Assembly: GCA_018267365.1 (NCBI GenBank)
Contig: JAFDYQ010000039.1
Location: forward strand, 1-44,095
Length of the DNA: 44,095 nt
DNA from: Bacteroidota bacterium
GTDB lineage: Bacteria; Bacteroidota; Bacteroidia; Chitinophagales; LD1
Direction: 5' to 3'
Under the pieces are notes generated by a model. It was not told the DNA's origin. It was given only the letters and a program-made list of their open reading frames with translations, and made no database searches. The position numbers were made by a program, and so were the translations under genes. Within the stretch, counting starts at the first letter, position 1. Every line of letters begins with the position of its first letter. Shown one piece after another: positions 31,990 through 40,998 of the stretch.

Positions 31990-34146
31990 TTACTCGAAAA
32001 AGCGCCACGCTCCGCCAAACTTAAATGTAGCATCTGCCGCCGGATAGAGCGGAGATGTATAATAGCCTTTTTGCTTGCCAAAGAAGCTGGAGAGATTGGT
32101 ACCCATCAGATAGAGACGTACGGTCTTGATCTTGACATTCAGGAAGACATCCAATACCGGGTAAAATTTTAACTCCCAGTCATTCTGCAGGTAAAACTGC
32201 CCTGTCAGCGGATTGTATGCGTTTCCCCTGAATGGTGTATAATAGCGCAGGTCTACACCAAAGGCAAACAGAAGTGCCTTTTTGAAAACATAACGCTCAT
32301 AGTACACACTCGTTTTGGTGGTGATGAGGGGTAGCCTGATCACATCGCTTCCTGCTGATTTCTGAAACCAAACATCATTATCAAAGTGGAAACCTTTGAT
32401 GCCAAAACGATTTGAGAAAGATAATACTAGCATATTCATGGCTCTGCTCTCGTAGGTGGGAGTGACCGGGCCGGAAAAGTAGAAGTAATTTTTCAGCACA
32501 TAGTTATAAGCTGACACCCTTATGCCGATCTTGTCTACTGTATATTCTCCGCCAAATCGGAAGATGCTCATCCGGGGCAGGCTATAGAAATACCGATAAT
32601 TCAAATTATCCACATTAGTATTGAGTGGCAGGCCGTTTGACTGTATGGTATGTATCCCCGTGATCGTATCTGCTAGTAGACTATGATAAATCCAGTCGGC
32701 ATGTTTGAGCTGGTATCCCGCACCTGCAGTGATGCGGCCAAACTTGCGCAAGTCTACACCCAGCTCTCCGTTTGCAGTAAGGTCATTTTGATTGTAGCCG
32801 GCCATGTAGTAAGTGACATTGGCCTTGTAGAGCAGGCGCGAGTTGACCGCCGGGTTGCTTTTTATGTAGCCATCTACATAGAGATTAGTGAACTTCGGCT
32901 TCTGGCCAAACTCACGTATCACAAAGTAATCAAGATTAGCAGAGGCGCCGATGATGAAATTGAGCTCCCTATAGGTAGAGTCGGAGGTCAGTTTCTTTGC
33001 CGTATAGTCCAGGCCAAAACGATTTCCGGCTTTGAGATAGCCACTGGTGTAGCGCATGGTATCGCCCATAGCCAGATACGGATAGTAGGATGAGTCTCCC
33101 TTCAGGTCAAAATACTGATAGCGGTTATAGTCCAGGTTAAACTGATAAGAAACTTTGAATACAGGCAGCACTACTCGCAGTACCGTGGTATCATCTATAC
33201 GTTCATTATACTTTTTGCCTATAGCATAGGTCCCCTTGAGGTACCAGCTGATCTCACGGTATTGGAGCCCGGCATATTGCAGATTGACAGGAGCCAGGCT
33301 TTTTTGAAAGAGGGCAGAGTCTTTGAAAATGATATCACGCGCCAGGCCTCCGTTCTCCTGCACGAGGTAGGAGTTGAAGATCATATCACTCTCCAGGCCC
33401 CACTGGTGATCTTTAGAGTTATAGATGCCATAGAGTGAAAAGCCATTATCTATAGCCCTCTGCCGGCTATACTGTCCGGGCGAGTTGATCCGCCGGAACT
33501 CCACACCGTACATGAGTCCATTTTTGTGGCTATTGGCAAAACGCCCTTTGAAGAGCTGATCCTTATTGATCCCCAGGGAATAGAAGATCTCGGCATAGGG
33601 ACGTATGACCTGATAATAGTGGATGGAGTCACGGCTGTACCGGTACGCATCAAACTGGTGAAAGCCCATATTGAAGCCTACTGTCGGCGCAGGATGGAAT
33701 ACAAGCGGATAGGCCTCAGTACCCATATTACCCAGGTTAAGGTATTCCGGCCCATCCCGCCGCACTACGTCGAACCTATGCATCTGAAAGATGGAAGAAT
33801 CTATGAGGAAGTGCCGCTCGGGCTCATAGCCATAGTACCAGGTATCATTGAGCGTGGACCTCCGCCTCCTGCCGGTGGTAGTGTCGGTCAAAGTTATTGC
33901 TTTCTGCGGAGCTACCATGCCTGTATCCAGCACAGACCGGCTGTGCCTGACCCTGCTGCTATCTATATGAGCGATGGAAGTATCGTGATGATCGGGATTA
34001 TAGGCTGGCACTACGCGAGTCCGATATGGCACTGAATCTACTACTGGCCTGGTACTATCTGCTATACCCTGGGCATATGCGCCGCCTGCCCCTAGCGAGG
34101 CTATCAGGCAGAGTATAAATGCGATATGGCAAAGGCGTGGATTCAA
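31990..34146 (-). CDS. Putative outer-membrane porin (Porin_10-like)
   Basis: A 718-residue protein. Signal peptide at residues 1-26 (hydrophobic core, ending AYAQ). The following ~100 residues are polar with Arg/Ser/Thr (linker or plug). The remainder alternates short strands with aromatic ends and polar turns, ending FKFGGAWRFFE with a terminal aromatic, as in barrels of this group. The start is a TTG codon (34146): no ATG or GTG is in frame nearby and the signal peptide begins directly after it. A TACATTCG box about 30 bp upstream resembles a -7 element. The family is often labelled putative porin in Bacteroidota; the pore function is not proven. No plus-strand gene fills the 142 bp before rnhA's end. 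Confidence 0.87.
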   Translation of the reverse strand: MNPRLCHIAFILCLIASLGAGGAYAQGIADSTRPVVDSVPYRTRVVPAYNPDHHDTSIAHIDSSRVRHSRSVLDTGMVAPQKAITLTDTTTGRRRRSTLNDTWYYGYEPERHFLIDSSIFQMHRFDVVRRDGPEYLNLGNMGTEAYPLVFHPAPTVGFNMGFHQFDAYRYSRDSIHYYQVIRPYAEIFYSLGINKDQLFKGRFANSHKNGLMYGVEFRRINSPGQYSRQRAIDNGFSLYGIYNSKDHQWGLESDMIFNSYLVQENGGLARDIIFKDSALFQKSLAPVNLQYAGLQYREISWYLKGTYAIGKKYNERIDDTTVLRVVLPVFKVSYQFNLDYNRYQYFDLKGDSSYYPYLAMGDTMRYTSGYLKAGNRFGLDYTAKKLTSDSTYRELNFIIGASANLDYFVIREFGQKPKFTNLYVDGYIKSNPAVNSRLLYKANVTYYMAGYNQNDLTANGELGVDLRKFGRITAGAGYQLKHADWIYHSLLADTITGIHTIQSNGLPLNTNVDNLNYRYFYSLPRMSIFRFGGEYTVDKIGIRVSAYNYVLKNYFYFSGPVTPTYESRAMNMLVLSFSNRFGIKGFHFDNDVWFQKSAGSDVIRLPLITTKTSVYYERYVFKKALLFAFGVDLRYYTPFRGNAYNPLTGQFYLQNDWELKFYPVLDVFLNVKIKTVRLYLMGTNLSSFFGKQKGYYTSPLYPAADATFKFGGAWRFFE

Positions 34147-34190
34147 AAAGCTGTCACCGTTTGGCTGGGTACGAATGTAGCAAATGTCAT

Positions 34191-34574
34191 CTATAGGCTG
34201 AGCACTGCGGTGACCTCTATCTCTATGAGCAGCCGCGGATCGATGAATCCTTTCACCTCGATCATAGATGCTGCCGGCCTGATCTCAGCAAAAAACTCTG
34301 CATGTGCGCGGCCTACAGCCTCTGACTGTGAGATATCGGTCACATACATACGCGTGCGCACCACATCAGCCATCGTGCCTCCGGCCTCGGTCAGCGCTCT
34401 CTCTATCTTGCGAAATATAAACCTCGTTTGCTCGTAAATATTGCCCTCTCCTATGATCGCTCCGCCGTCTACCGCCGTGGTGCCTGCCACCTCTATGATA
34501 TTGCCTGCACGCACAGCCCGCGAGTAGCCAAAACGGTCCTCCCAGGTGGTGCCGGATGAGATATAGCGGCGCAT
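34191..34574 (-). CDS. ridA: RidA/YjgF-family enamine/imine deaminase
   Basis: A 127-residue protein of the RidA family, which hydrolyses reactive enamines and imines (for example 2-aminoacrylate) and so protects PLP enzymes. Family features: GYSRAVRAGNIIEVAGTTAV, the conserved Arg in VVRTRMYVTDI, the helix EAVGRAHAEFF, and the end RLLIEIEVTAVL with its Glu. ATG 34574 lies 3 bp after the PNP stop codon, so the two are almost certainly co-transcribed. The exact subfamily cannot be fixed by eye. Confidence 0.93.
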   Translation of the reverse strand: MRRYISSGTTWEDRFGYSRAVRAGNIIEVAGTTAVDGGAIIGEGNIYEQTRFIFRKIERALTEAGGTMADVVRTRMYVTDISQSEAVGRAHAEFFAEIRPAASMIEVKGFIDPRLLIEIEVTAVLSL

Positions 34575-34577
34575 CTT

Positions 34578-35402
34578 TTATATCTTTTTCAGGAGCTCTA
34601 CGATCACTCTGGTCATCTTCGGCTCTGCTGCAGATGCTTTCTCCAGTACAAAAGCATGCGATACGTGGTCAGCCTTGTCAAACGGATAGCCTATATCACT
34701 GATCACCGAGATGGCAAAACATCTCATATCCATATGGCGCGCTACCACTACCTCCGGCGTAGTACTCATACCCACCGCATCGCCTCCTATCAGCGCAAAG
34801 TACCTGTACTCCGCCGGGGTCTCAAATGTGGGGCCCTGTACGCCCACATAGACACCTGTGTGGCAGGTGATATCATATTCCCTGGCTATAGCGAGGCCCA
34901 TCTCTACCAGCGCCGGATCATAGGCGTCATTCATATTGGGAAAGCGTGGTCCCAGATTTTCATCATTCCTGCCACGTAGGGGATGCTCAGGCTGCAGATA
35001 GATATGGTCGCGCAGGATCATGAGATCGCCGACTTCAAAGTTGCCATTCACCCCACCCGAGGCATTTGATATCAGCAGCGTATGGACGCCTATGAATTTC
35101 ATGACCCGCACAGGGAAAGTGACCTCCTGCATAGAGTAGCCCTCATAGTAGTGAAAGCGTCCGCTCATGCACACTACATTTTTGCCGCCGAGCGAGCCGA
35201 AAATAAGACTGCCCTTGTGCCCTTCCACCGTAGAAACCGGAAATCCCGGTATATCTGTATAGGGTATCTGATGATGTACCTCCATCTGAGCGGTGAGGTT
35301 GCCCAGGCCGCTGCCCAGTATCACTCCGTATCCGTATTCACCTGTCACTTTACACTTGAGATAGTCTGCACTTGCATTAATCTTCCTGATCAGATCGCTC
35401 AT
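34578..35402 (-). CDS. Purine nucleoside phosphorylase (trimeric type)
   Basis: A 274-residue phosphorylase that splits purine nucleosides with phosphate into base and ribose-1-phosphate. Trimeric family features: GSGLGNL at the phosphate site, GFPVSTVEGHKG, SGRFHYYEGYSM, ASGGVN, and GPTFETPAEYRYF with the purine-binding Glu. At the place where human PNP has Asn 243 (ITN) this protein has Asp 236 (VISD), as in 5'-methylthioadenosine phosphorylases, so adenosine-type substrates should be considered. It abuts lpxK and is followed by ridA after 3 bp, forming a tight minus-strand run. Confidence 0.94.
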   Translation of the reverse strand: MSDLIRKINASADYLKCKVTGEYGYGVILGSGLGNLTAQMEVHHQIPYTDIPGFPVSTVEGHKGSLIFGSLGGKNVVCMSGRFHYYEGYSMQEVTFPVRVMKFIGVHTLLISNASGGVNGNFEVGDLMILRDHIYLQPEHPLRGRNDENLGPRFPNMNDAYDPALVEMGLAIAREYDITCHTGVYVGVQGPTFETPAEYRYFALIGGDAVGMSTTPEVVVARHMDMRCFAISVISDIGYPFDKADHVSHAFVLEKASAAEPKMTRVIVELLKKI

Positions 35403-36413
35403 TTATTCTGCTATGTAGTTTGTTTGTTCCTGAATATTCCTCCCACGCGTCACCTCGATGTATTTGATGATATCAGCATCAAACTGCGGCCCGTCTCCCG
35501 TGGCAAAGGCCACCCGTATGGGCTGCACAAATATTGGGATATTATTTTCCAAAAACCAAGCCCGGAAGGGCCACAGCCGCACGGCGTCCTTCTCTGTGGT
35601 TACAATGACCTTATTGGCACCCGTCATATTGTGGTAGGTATCACGGATACGCTCCAGATCATAAATGTCATAGGTATGGTGATCTTTGAACGTACTCAGA
35701 TAGACCGTATTCACACTTTGCTCCAGATGCTTTTTGAGTTTCTCATGACTGGCTATGCCTGTCACGAGGAGGACCTCACTACTGCGCAGATCGATGGTTG
35801 GCTGCGGCTGCTCTGTGCGGAATAGCGGATAGAGCAGTCCATATTCTATATGTGAGAAATAGATATGCTGATAGCCATGGGGTTTGATCTGCGCTATCAT
35901 GCGCTGCTTCTCTGCATCAGAAAGATCGGCTGGGCACTTTGTCACGATAATGATGTCTGCTCTGTGGTAGTGCTTTCGCGCCTCGCGCAGCCAGCCCCGT
36001 GGTAGCAGATGGTCCCGCCAGAAAGGCGCATCATACTCGGTGAGGAGAATAGATAAGCCCGGCCTGATAGCCCGGTGCTGGTAGGCATCATCCAGCAATA
36101 TCACATCCAGGCCGGCATGCATAGAGACCATCCGCGGTATACCTATCACACGCTCCTCTGCTACTGCCACCAGGACTTCGGGATGCTTGACATGAAAGAG
36201 CATCGGCTCATCTCCCATCAAAGCCGCAGTAGCAGATGGGCCCGCCACCTGAAAGCCATGCGACTGCCGGCCATACCCTCGGCTCAGGGTACCGATCTGA
36301 TAATTGTACTTGAGTAATTGTATCAGGTATTCTATGTGCGGAGATTTGCCGGTACCGCCTGCAGACATATTGCCTACAGATATGACCGGTAGCTCAAAAG
36401 AGGCAGCCTTCAA
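35403..36413 (-). CDS. lpxK: Tetraacyldisaccharide 4'-kinase, start uncertain
   Basis: LpxK adds the 4'-phosphate to lipid A at the inner membrane. The P-loop is VISVGNMSAGGTGKSPH, the acidic motif DDAYQHRAI (DDGFQHR in most members) and a late VVTTEKDAVRLWP stretch. The first usable codon is TTG 36413, giving 336 residues. Yet the frame remains open and LpxK-like for about 31 more codons (to ~36506), with HILLWPLARLYQF and ARNYLYDSKILKAA, which is the N-terminal membrane part seen in homologues. No ATG, GTG or TTG occurs in that stretch before a stop near 36575. Either a non-standard start (ATA, ATC, CTG or ACG) is used or the sequence has a small error there. The gene abuts PNP. Confidence 0.9.
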   Translation of the reverse strand: MKAASFELPVISVGNMSAGGTGKSPHIEYLIQLLKYNYQIGTLSRGYGRQSHGFQVAGPSATAALMGDEPMLFHVKHPEVLVAVAEERVIGIPRMVSMHAGLDVILLDDAYQHRAIRPGLSILLTEYDAPFWRDHLLPRGWLREARKHYHRADIIIVTKCPADLSDAEKQRMIAQIKPHGYQHIYFSHIEYGLLYPLFRTEQPQPTIDLRSSEVLLVTGIASHEKLKKHLEQSVNTVYLSTFKDHHTYDIYDLERIRDTYHNMTGANKVIVTTEKDAVRLWPFRAWFLENNIPIFVQPIRVAFATGDGPQFDADIIKYIEVTRGRNIQEQTNYIAE

Positions 36414-36582
36414 TATCTTGCTGTCATAGAGATAGTTTCTGGCGTCAGTGATGAACTGATACAGGCGTGCCAGCGGCCAGAGCAGTATATGTGATAGCGT
36501 ACTGATAAGCGGTTTTGTGCAGGTAAATCTATAACAAAGTGCGCCAAAGTGCTGTGGTAATGACTTTTGAGTAGATGTTCAT

Positions 36583-36590
36583 TATTTTTG
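36583..36590 (+). promoter_or_regulatory. -7 promoter box (TATTTTTG) for thyA
   Basis: Exact TAnnTTTG match 49 bp upstream of the thyA start codon. No TTG is at the standard -33 spacing. Confidence 0.45.
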
Positions 36591-36638
36591 CACTGCAAAT
36601 CGTATCCGTTTGGGTACTTTGGCCTAAAATCAATAGTC

Positions 36639-37547
36639 GTGCAGCAGTATCTCGATCTCCTCCGCCGTATCATGGACAAAGGCGTATATAAATCGGACCG
36701 TACAGGTACCGGCACCTATAGCTGCTTTGGAGACCAGATACGGTTTGACCTGTCCGCCGGCTTTCCTCTGGTCACTACCAAAAAGATCTATACCAAAGCT
36801 GTGATATACGAGCTGTTGTGGTTTCTGCGCGGCGAGTCTAATATCCGCTACCTGTGCCAAAACGGTGTGAGGATATGGGATGACTGGCCATACGCTAAGT
36901 ACAAAGCCAGCAGTGATTTTGCCGGAGAGACGATCAAAGAATTTGCTGCAAAAGTAGCGGCAGACGAGGCATTTGCGGCCCGCTGGGGTGAGCTGGGTCC
37001 GGTCTATGGTGTACAGTGGCGCTCCTGGCCAGCCGGTGATGGACGCACCATAGATCAGATATCGCAGCTCATAGAGCAGATCAAAAAGAATCCTGACTCC
37101 CGCAGGCACATCATCAGCGCGTGGAATGTACCATACATAGACCAGATGGCCTTGCCGCCTTGCCATACTATGTTCCAGTTTTATGTAGCGCCGGCAGATG
37201 CCGCAAAGGGTGAGAGCAGGGGTAAACTCAGCTGCCAACTGTATCAGCGCAGCGCAGACGTATTTCTCGGTGTACCATTCAATATCGCTTCATACGCATT
37301 GCTCACCATGATGATCGCGCAGGTCTGCGATCTGGACGCAGGAGACTTTGTGCATACTTTTGGTGATGTACACCTATACAGCAATCACGTAGAACAGGCT
37401 AAGCTACAGCTGACCCGTGAGCCACGCACGCTACCCCAGATGAAGCTCAACCCGGCGGTTAAAAATATTTTTGATTTCGTGTACGAAGATTTTGAATTGC
37501 TCAACTACGATCCGCACCCTACTATAGCAGCTGAGGTAGCTGTATAA
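36639..37547 (+). CDS. thyA: Thymidylate synthase
   Basis: A 302-residue folate-dependent enzyme converting dUMP to dTMP. GTG 36639 is chosen because it gives [15 protein letters not shown], the usual start. The nucleophile is Cys 175 in [11 protein letters not shown]; other motifs are [40 protein letters not shown] and [10 protein letters not shown]. It is longer than the 264-residue type because of an extra segment around residues 92-118 and a short one near 185-193, similar to the long lactobacillus form. It is divergent from lpxK. Confidence 0.97.
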   Translation: MQQYLDLLRRIMDKGVYKSDRTGTGTYSCFGDQIRFDLSAGFPLVTTKKIYTKAVIYELLWFLRGESNIRYLCQNGVRIWDDWPYAKYKASSDFAGETIKEFAAKVAADEAFAARWGELGPVYGVQWRSWPAGDGRTIDQISQLIEQIKKNPDSRRHIISAWNVPYIDQMALPPCHTMFQFYVAPADAAKGESRGKLSCQLYQRSADVFLGVPFNIASYALLTMMIAQVCDLDAGDFVHTFGDVHLYSNHVEQAKLQLTREPRTLPQMKLNPAVKNIFDFVYEDFELLNYDPHPTIAAEVAV

Positions 37548-37571
37548 TTAGCGTAGATGCATCGCTTTGTC

Positions 37572-39074
37572 CTAGCGCTGCACTACGAAGCGCCTCGTAA
37601 ATAGCCTCCCTCCGCTTTCGGCCTGGAGTATATACATACCTTCTGATAGGTGTGCTATACTGATGCCACTGTGCACCGCAGCTGAGGCCAATACTATGCG
37701 CCCGCTCAAATCAGAGATCGTAATAGTGGCGTCGGTCACTTGCTGACCGTCAACAGACAGGTGAATCATAGATGACGCCGGTATAGGATAAACATATATG
37801 GCGTGGCTATCTATATCCTGTATACCCACCGCAGGGGTCACTCTCACTGAGTCGGAGATTGTACAACCTTGAGCATCAGTAACTACTACAGTATAGGTCT
37901 CGGCATACAGGCCTGTTGCTATTGCTGTAGTCTGGCCAGATGGCGTCCAGAAATATGAGAATGGACTGGTGCCTCCATTTACAATGGCGGTAGCGGTACC
38001 TGAATTGACTACAGTAGTAGTCGATGACAAAGACAATACTAAGGCAGGCGGCTGAGTGACCTGCGTGGTGGCAGTGACACTGCAGCCATTGGCATCAGTC
38101 ACCGTCACGGAGTAGGTACCCGCAGGCAGATTCTGCGCCTGCTGCGTAGTCTGGACCGGTGTAGTACCCCAATCATAAGAATACGCAGGCGTACCTCCCC
38201 GAGGATAGATAGCTGCGGCACCCGTAGGAGTACCGTAGCATGAGACATTCTCGTGTGTCAGAGAGTCGAGCAACAACTGAAGCTGCGGAGCTCTGACGGT
38301 GTCAGTAAGCGTAGCAGTACCTCCTGCAGAATCAGTGACCGTAACGGAATAGGCACCCGCGCGCAAATGAGCAATAGTGGAATCAGTAGAACCGGTACTC
38401 CATACATAACTATACGGAGGTACACCGGCTGCATGTACTGTCACAGAGCCAGTACTATCACCACGGCAATTGCTATTGACAACCGAGGAAGTGAGAACCG
38501 GAGGTAAGGCGGCTGTATCCCGGACCGCAAACGAATCCAACTGGAGCAGCCAGCTATTTCCGCTATTGTTAGTAGCCACGATCCTAAACCCTCCTGAGCT
38601 ACCGCTGGCCCAACTTGGTGCGGGGACTACTACTTTGACGTAATTAGTATCTGTATTCTGATTGCCGCTGTTTATCGGATATTGGGGCACGAGGATCTGG
38701 AAATTGACATCGGCCACATATACCTCTGCTCCGTCACTTCCCGTCAGCGTATAAGGTGTCGCGACTCCACCCACATACTTGATGACTCTAAAATAGAAGC
38801 TGGCTGCGGACCTGTTCGTGAGCGGACCGATGGGTGGACTGCTGAGCGAATCGATTCTTGCTGCGGTCATCTGAAACTCTGCGCAATTTCCTACAATGCC
38901 GTGGGGAGTAACGTAGACGTGACCAGATGCCGCGAGGCCACCGTTTCCATTGAGCAACTGACCGGCAGTGTAAGCATCAAAAGCATCTCCATACGGGAAT
39001 ATAGGCGTTTGAGCCATAATCCTGTCGGAAAAAAGCAAAGCGAAAGCAAATGACAGAATAAATATTTTTTTCAT
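37572..39074 (-). CDS. T9SS cargo protein with SprB-type repeats
   Basis: A 500-residue exported protein; start ATG 39074 gives MKKIFILSFAFALLFS with cleavage after IMAQ. Residues ~25-195 form a beta-rich domain of unknown function. Three SprB-like repeats follow (about 200-265, 275-345, 350-415), each with a pattern such as PPYSYVWSTG and AGAYSVTVTDSAG. The last ~80 residues are a type A T9SS sorting domain (VYPIPASSMIHL, GMYILQ, and RRFVVQR at the end). It is therefore delivered through the type IX secretion system to the cell surface or medium. SprB repeats are known from gliding adhesins; the role here is likely adhesive but unproven. No T9SS machinery gene is in the window. Confidence 0.9.
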   Translation of the reverse strand: MKKIFILSFAFALLFSDRIMAQTPIFPYGDAFDAYTAGQLLNGNGGLAASGHVYVTPHGIVGNCAEFQMTAARIDSLSSPPIGPLTNRSAASFYFRVIKYVGGVATPYTLTGSDGAEVYVADVNFQILVPQYPINSGNQNTDTNYVKVVVPAPSWASGSSGGFRIVATNNSGNSWLLQLDSFAVRDTAALPPVLTSSVVNSNCRGDSTGSVTVHAAGVPPYSYVWSTGSTDSTIAHLRAGAYSVTVTDSAGGTATLTDTVRAPQLQLLLDSLTHENVSCYGTPTGAAAIYPRGGTPAYSYDWGTTPVQTTQQAQNLPAGTYSVTVTDANGCSVTATTQVTQPPALVLSLSSTTTVVNSGTATAIVNGGTSPFSYFWTPSGQTTAIATGLYAETYTVVVTDAQGCTISDSVRVTPAVGIQDIDSHAIYVYPIPASSMIHLSVDGQQVTDATITISDLSGRIVLASAAVHSGISIAHLSEGMYILQAESGGRLFTRRFVVQR

Positions 39075-39112
39075 ACTTAATGTTTGTATGTAGTACAATT
39101 GATAGGGATCTA

Positions 39113-39697
39113 TTACCTCAGCTCAAAGTGTGCAAAAACCTTTCTGACGTAATCTCCGAGGGCAGAAGAGCGCTCTACATCATAGCCGGGATCCTTGTAC
39201 TGAAAGGTGAGGGAGAGTACATAGGTCTCATCAGTCTTGTCCGCATATACAATCAGAAAGTAGCGGCTATAGTTGCTCACCTTGCTGCGGCGGTAGTAGC
39301 GGGTGTGTAGCAGTATGCCCGACTGTCCTGTCTGGATAGTAGCGGTAGCGGTATCATAGTTATACCCCGGCTCTGTGACCCGGTCATAAAAACTGGAAAA
39401 CTCCAGCTGGCATTGCTCCAGGGCCTGAGCCTCTTTGTGGCCGCTGAGGTGCGATACCGTATAGGAGGCGTACATAGGTGCTCCATTCACCGTAGCGGGC
39501 AGGCCCACACCCGTCAGGTCAAATTTGAAATCCGTGCCTGAGCCCTCGGGGATCGAAACCCGCTTGTAGCCATCAGGGATATTGATGATATACTTATTTG
39601 CCTCTACCTTCTGCACTGTGCTCCAGATATCAGGCTGTGCCGAGGCCAGCAGGCAGCAGACAGTCAGACAAATTGTAAGAAGTACTTTTTCTTTCAT
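39113..39697 (-). CDS. Small secreted protein, unknown function
   Basis: A 194-residue protein. ATG 39697 is preferred since it gives MKEKVLLTICLTVCCLLASAQ, a textbook signal peptide. An upstream start would add 11 residues without purpose. The mature part has a strand-rich fold: IINIPDGYKRVSIPEGSG, a mid-region around MYASYTVSHLSG, and YFLIVYADKTDETYVLSLTF near the end. This is a hypothetical protein of moderate size, possibly periplasmic; nothing indicates its role. It lies 38 bp upstream of the SprB-repeat protein on the same strand and may be co-transcribed with it. Confidence 0.8.
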   Translation of the reverse strand: MKEKVLLTICLTVCCLLASAQPDIWSTVQKVEANKYIINIPDGYKRVSIPEGSGTDFKFDLTGVGLPATVNGAPMYASYTVSHLSGHKEAQALEQCQLEFSSFYDRVTEPGYNYDTATATIQTGQSGILLHTRYYRRSKVSNYSRYFLIVYADKTDETYVLSLTFQYKDPGYDVERSSALGDYVRKVFAHFELR

Positions 39698-39788
39698 TTC
39701 ATACAGTTTCACTTTATATCCAAACAACAAGCCAAACAGGCGGCCAGAGCTAAAAATTATGTTAAGCCTGCCTGCTTAAAGATAGTGA

Positions 39789-40991
39789 TTACTTTGTCCT
39801 CTGCAGGCGGCAAATGTAAAACCCGTCAAAACCAGTCTCTGCAGGCGAAACCTTCTGCTCACCTATCATAGCGAAAGACAGATGATCTGCCAAAAAGGCC
39901 TGCACCTGCTTTTCATTTTCTGATGGGAATATGGAGCAGGTAGCATAGACCATGATCCCGCCGGGTTTCAGCATGATACTATACCTCCTCAGTATATCCT
40001 GCTGCGCGGTGATATACTGATCGAGCAGATCTGAGGTGAGCTTCCACTTCGTATCCGGGTGGCGGCGCAGTACACCCATACCAGAGCAAGGTACATCCAG
40101 CAGCAGCCGGTCTGCAGTGCCACGCAGCGTATGCTCCAGACTGTCAGTGTAGAGTAGCGTGCGGATTATCTTTGCATCATTGCGGCGGGCACGTGACTCG
40201 AGTTCACGGAGTTTATCCGGATAGATATCTATAGCTGTGATACGACCCTTATTATGCATGAGCGCGGCCAGGTGCATCGTCTTGCCGCCGGCACCGGCAC
40301 AGGCATCTATCACCGTCATACCGGCACTGACGTCCAGCGCCGGGGCTACCAGCTGCGATGATACATCCTGCACCTCAAACCAGCCGCTACGATAGGCATA
40401 GCTGGTGCGTAGGTTTCTCCTGCTATCTATAATGATGGCGTCAGGTGCTGACAGGCTGAGTGTGAATGGCACCTGCTCTGACCGGAGAAAGTCTGCTACT
40501 GCCTCCCGTGTAGCGCGGAGTGGATTGACCCTTATGCAGAGCGGAGCTTGCGCATTGAGTGCTGCGATCTCTGCTGCCCAGCGTCCGTCCAGCTCCTTCG
40601 CCCCCCGATGATCCAGCCAGTCGGGGAGGGATGCGGTCAGCGTATGCTGCTGCTGTGCTGCTGCCAGCCGGGAGTGTACGGTATCCGCATCCAGGCCGGC
40701 CCATTCCGGCCAGGCCGGCAGCTCATGGCCTATGGCTATGAGATACGCGCCCAGCGCATGCCAGGCCTCAGCAGGAGTATCTATATAGTCACCTCCTGCG
40801 GCATAGCCATAGAGCCGCTGGTAGCGTATCAGGGTGTAGATATGATCCGCTATAAAATTGCGATCGCGCGCTCCCCATTTTTTGTTAGAGCCCAAGAGGG
40901 TATCTATGGCATAGCCGGCGTGTGCGCCCTGTATCAGTATCTGCTCCAGCCCTGCCACTACGGCCTCACAGAGATTGCGGTGTAGTCTCAA
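39789..40991 (-). CDS. RsmB/NOP-family rRNA cytosine-C5 methyltransferase
   Basis: A 400-residue SAM-dependent RNA methyltransferase. The N-terminal ~140 residues are helical, resembling the NusB-like/RsmB RNA-binding part. The catalytic domain has VIDACAGAGGKTMHLAAL (SAM site), DVPCSGMGVLRRHP (Cys 302) and ATCSIFPSENE (Cys 352, the catalytic thiol). These two Cys define the m5C RNA methyltransferase family. It is probably RsmB-like, but orthology within the family is not settled. The start is TTG 40991, only 7 bp after the stop of the upstream T9SS gene, with no ATG in between, so both genes are probably on one transcript. Confidence 0.9.
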   Translation of the reverse strand: MRLHRNLCEAVVAGLEQILIQGAHAGYAIDTLLGSNKKWGARDRNFIADHIYTLIRYQRLYGYAAGGDYIDTPAEAWHALGAYLIAIGHELPAWPEWAGLDADTVHSRLAAAQQQHTLTASLPDWLDHRGAKELDGRWAAEIAALNAQAPLCIRVNPLRATREAVADFLRSEQVPFTLSLSAPDAIIIDSRRNLRTSYAYRSGWFEVQDVSSQLVAPALDVSAGMTVIDACAGAGGKTMHLAALMHNKGRITAIDIYPDKLRELESRARRNDAKIIRTLLYTDSLEHTLRGTADRLLLDVPCSGMGVLRRHPDTKWKLTSDLLDQYITAQQDILRRYSIMLKPGGIMVYATCSIFPSENEKQVQAFLADHLSFAMIGEQKVSPAETGFDGFYICRLQRTK

Positions 40992-40998
40992 TAATTTT

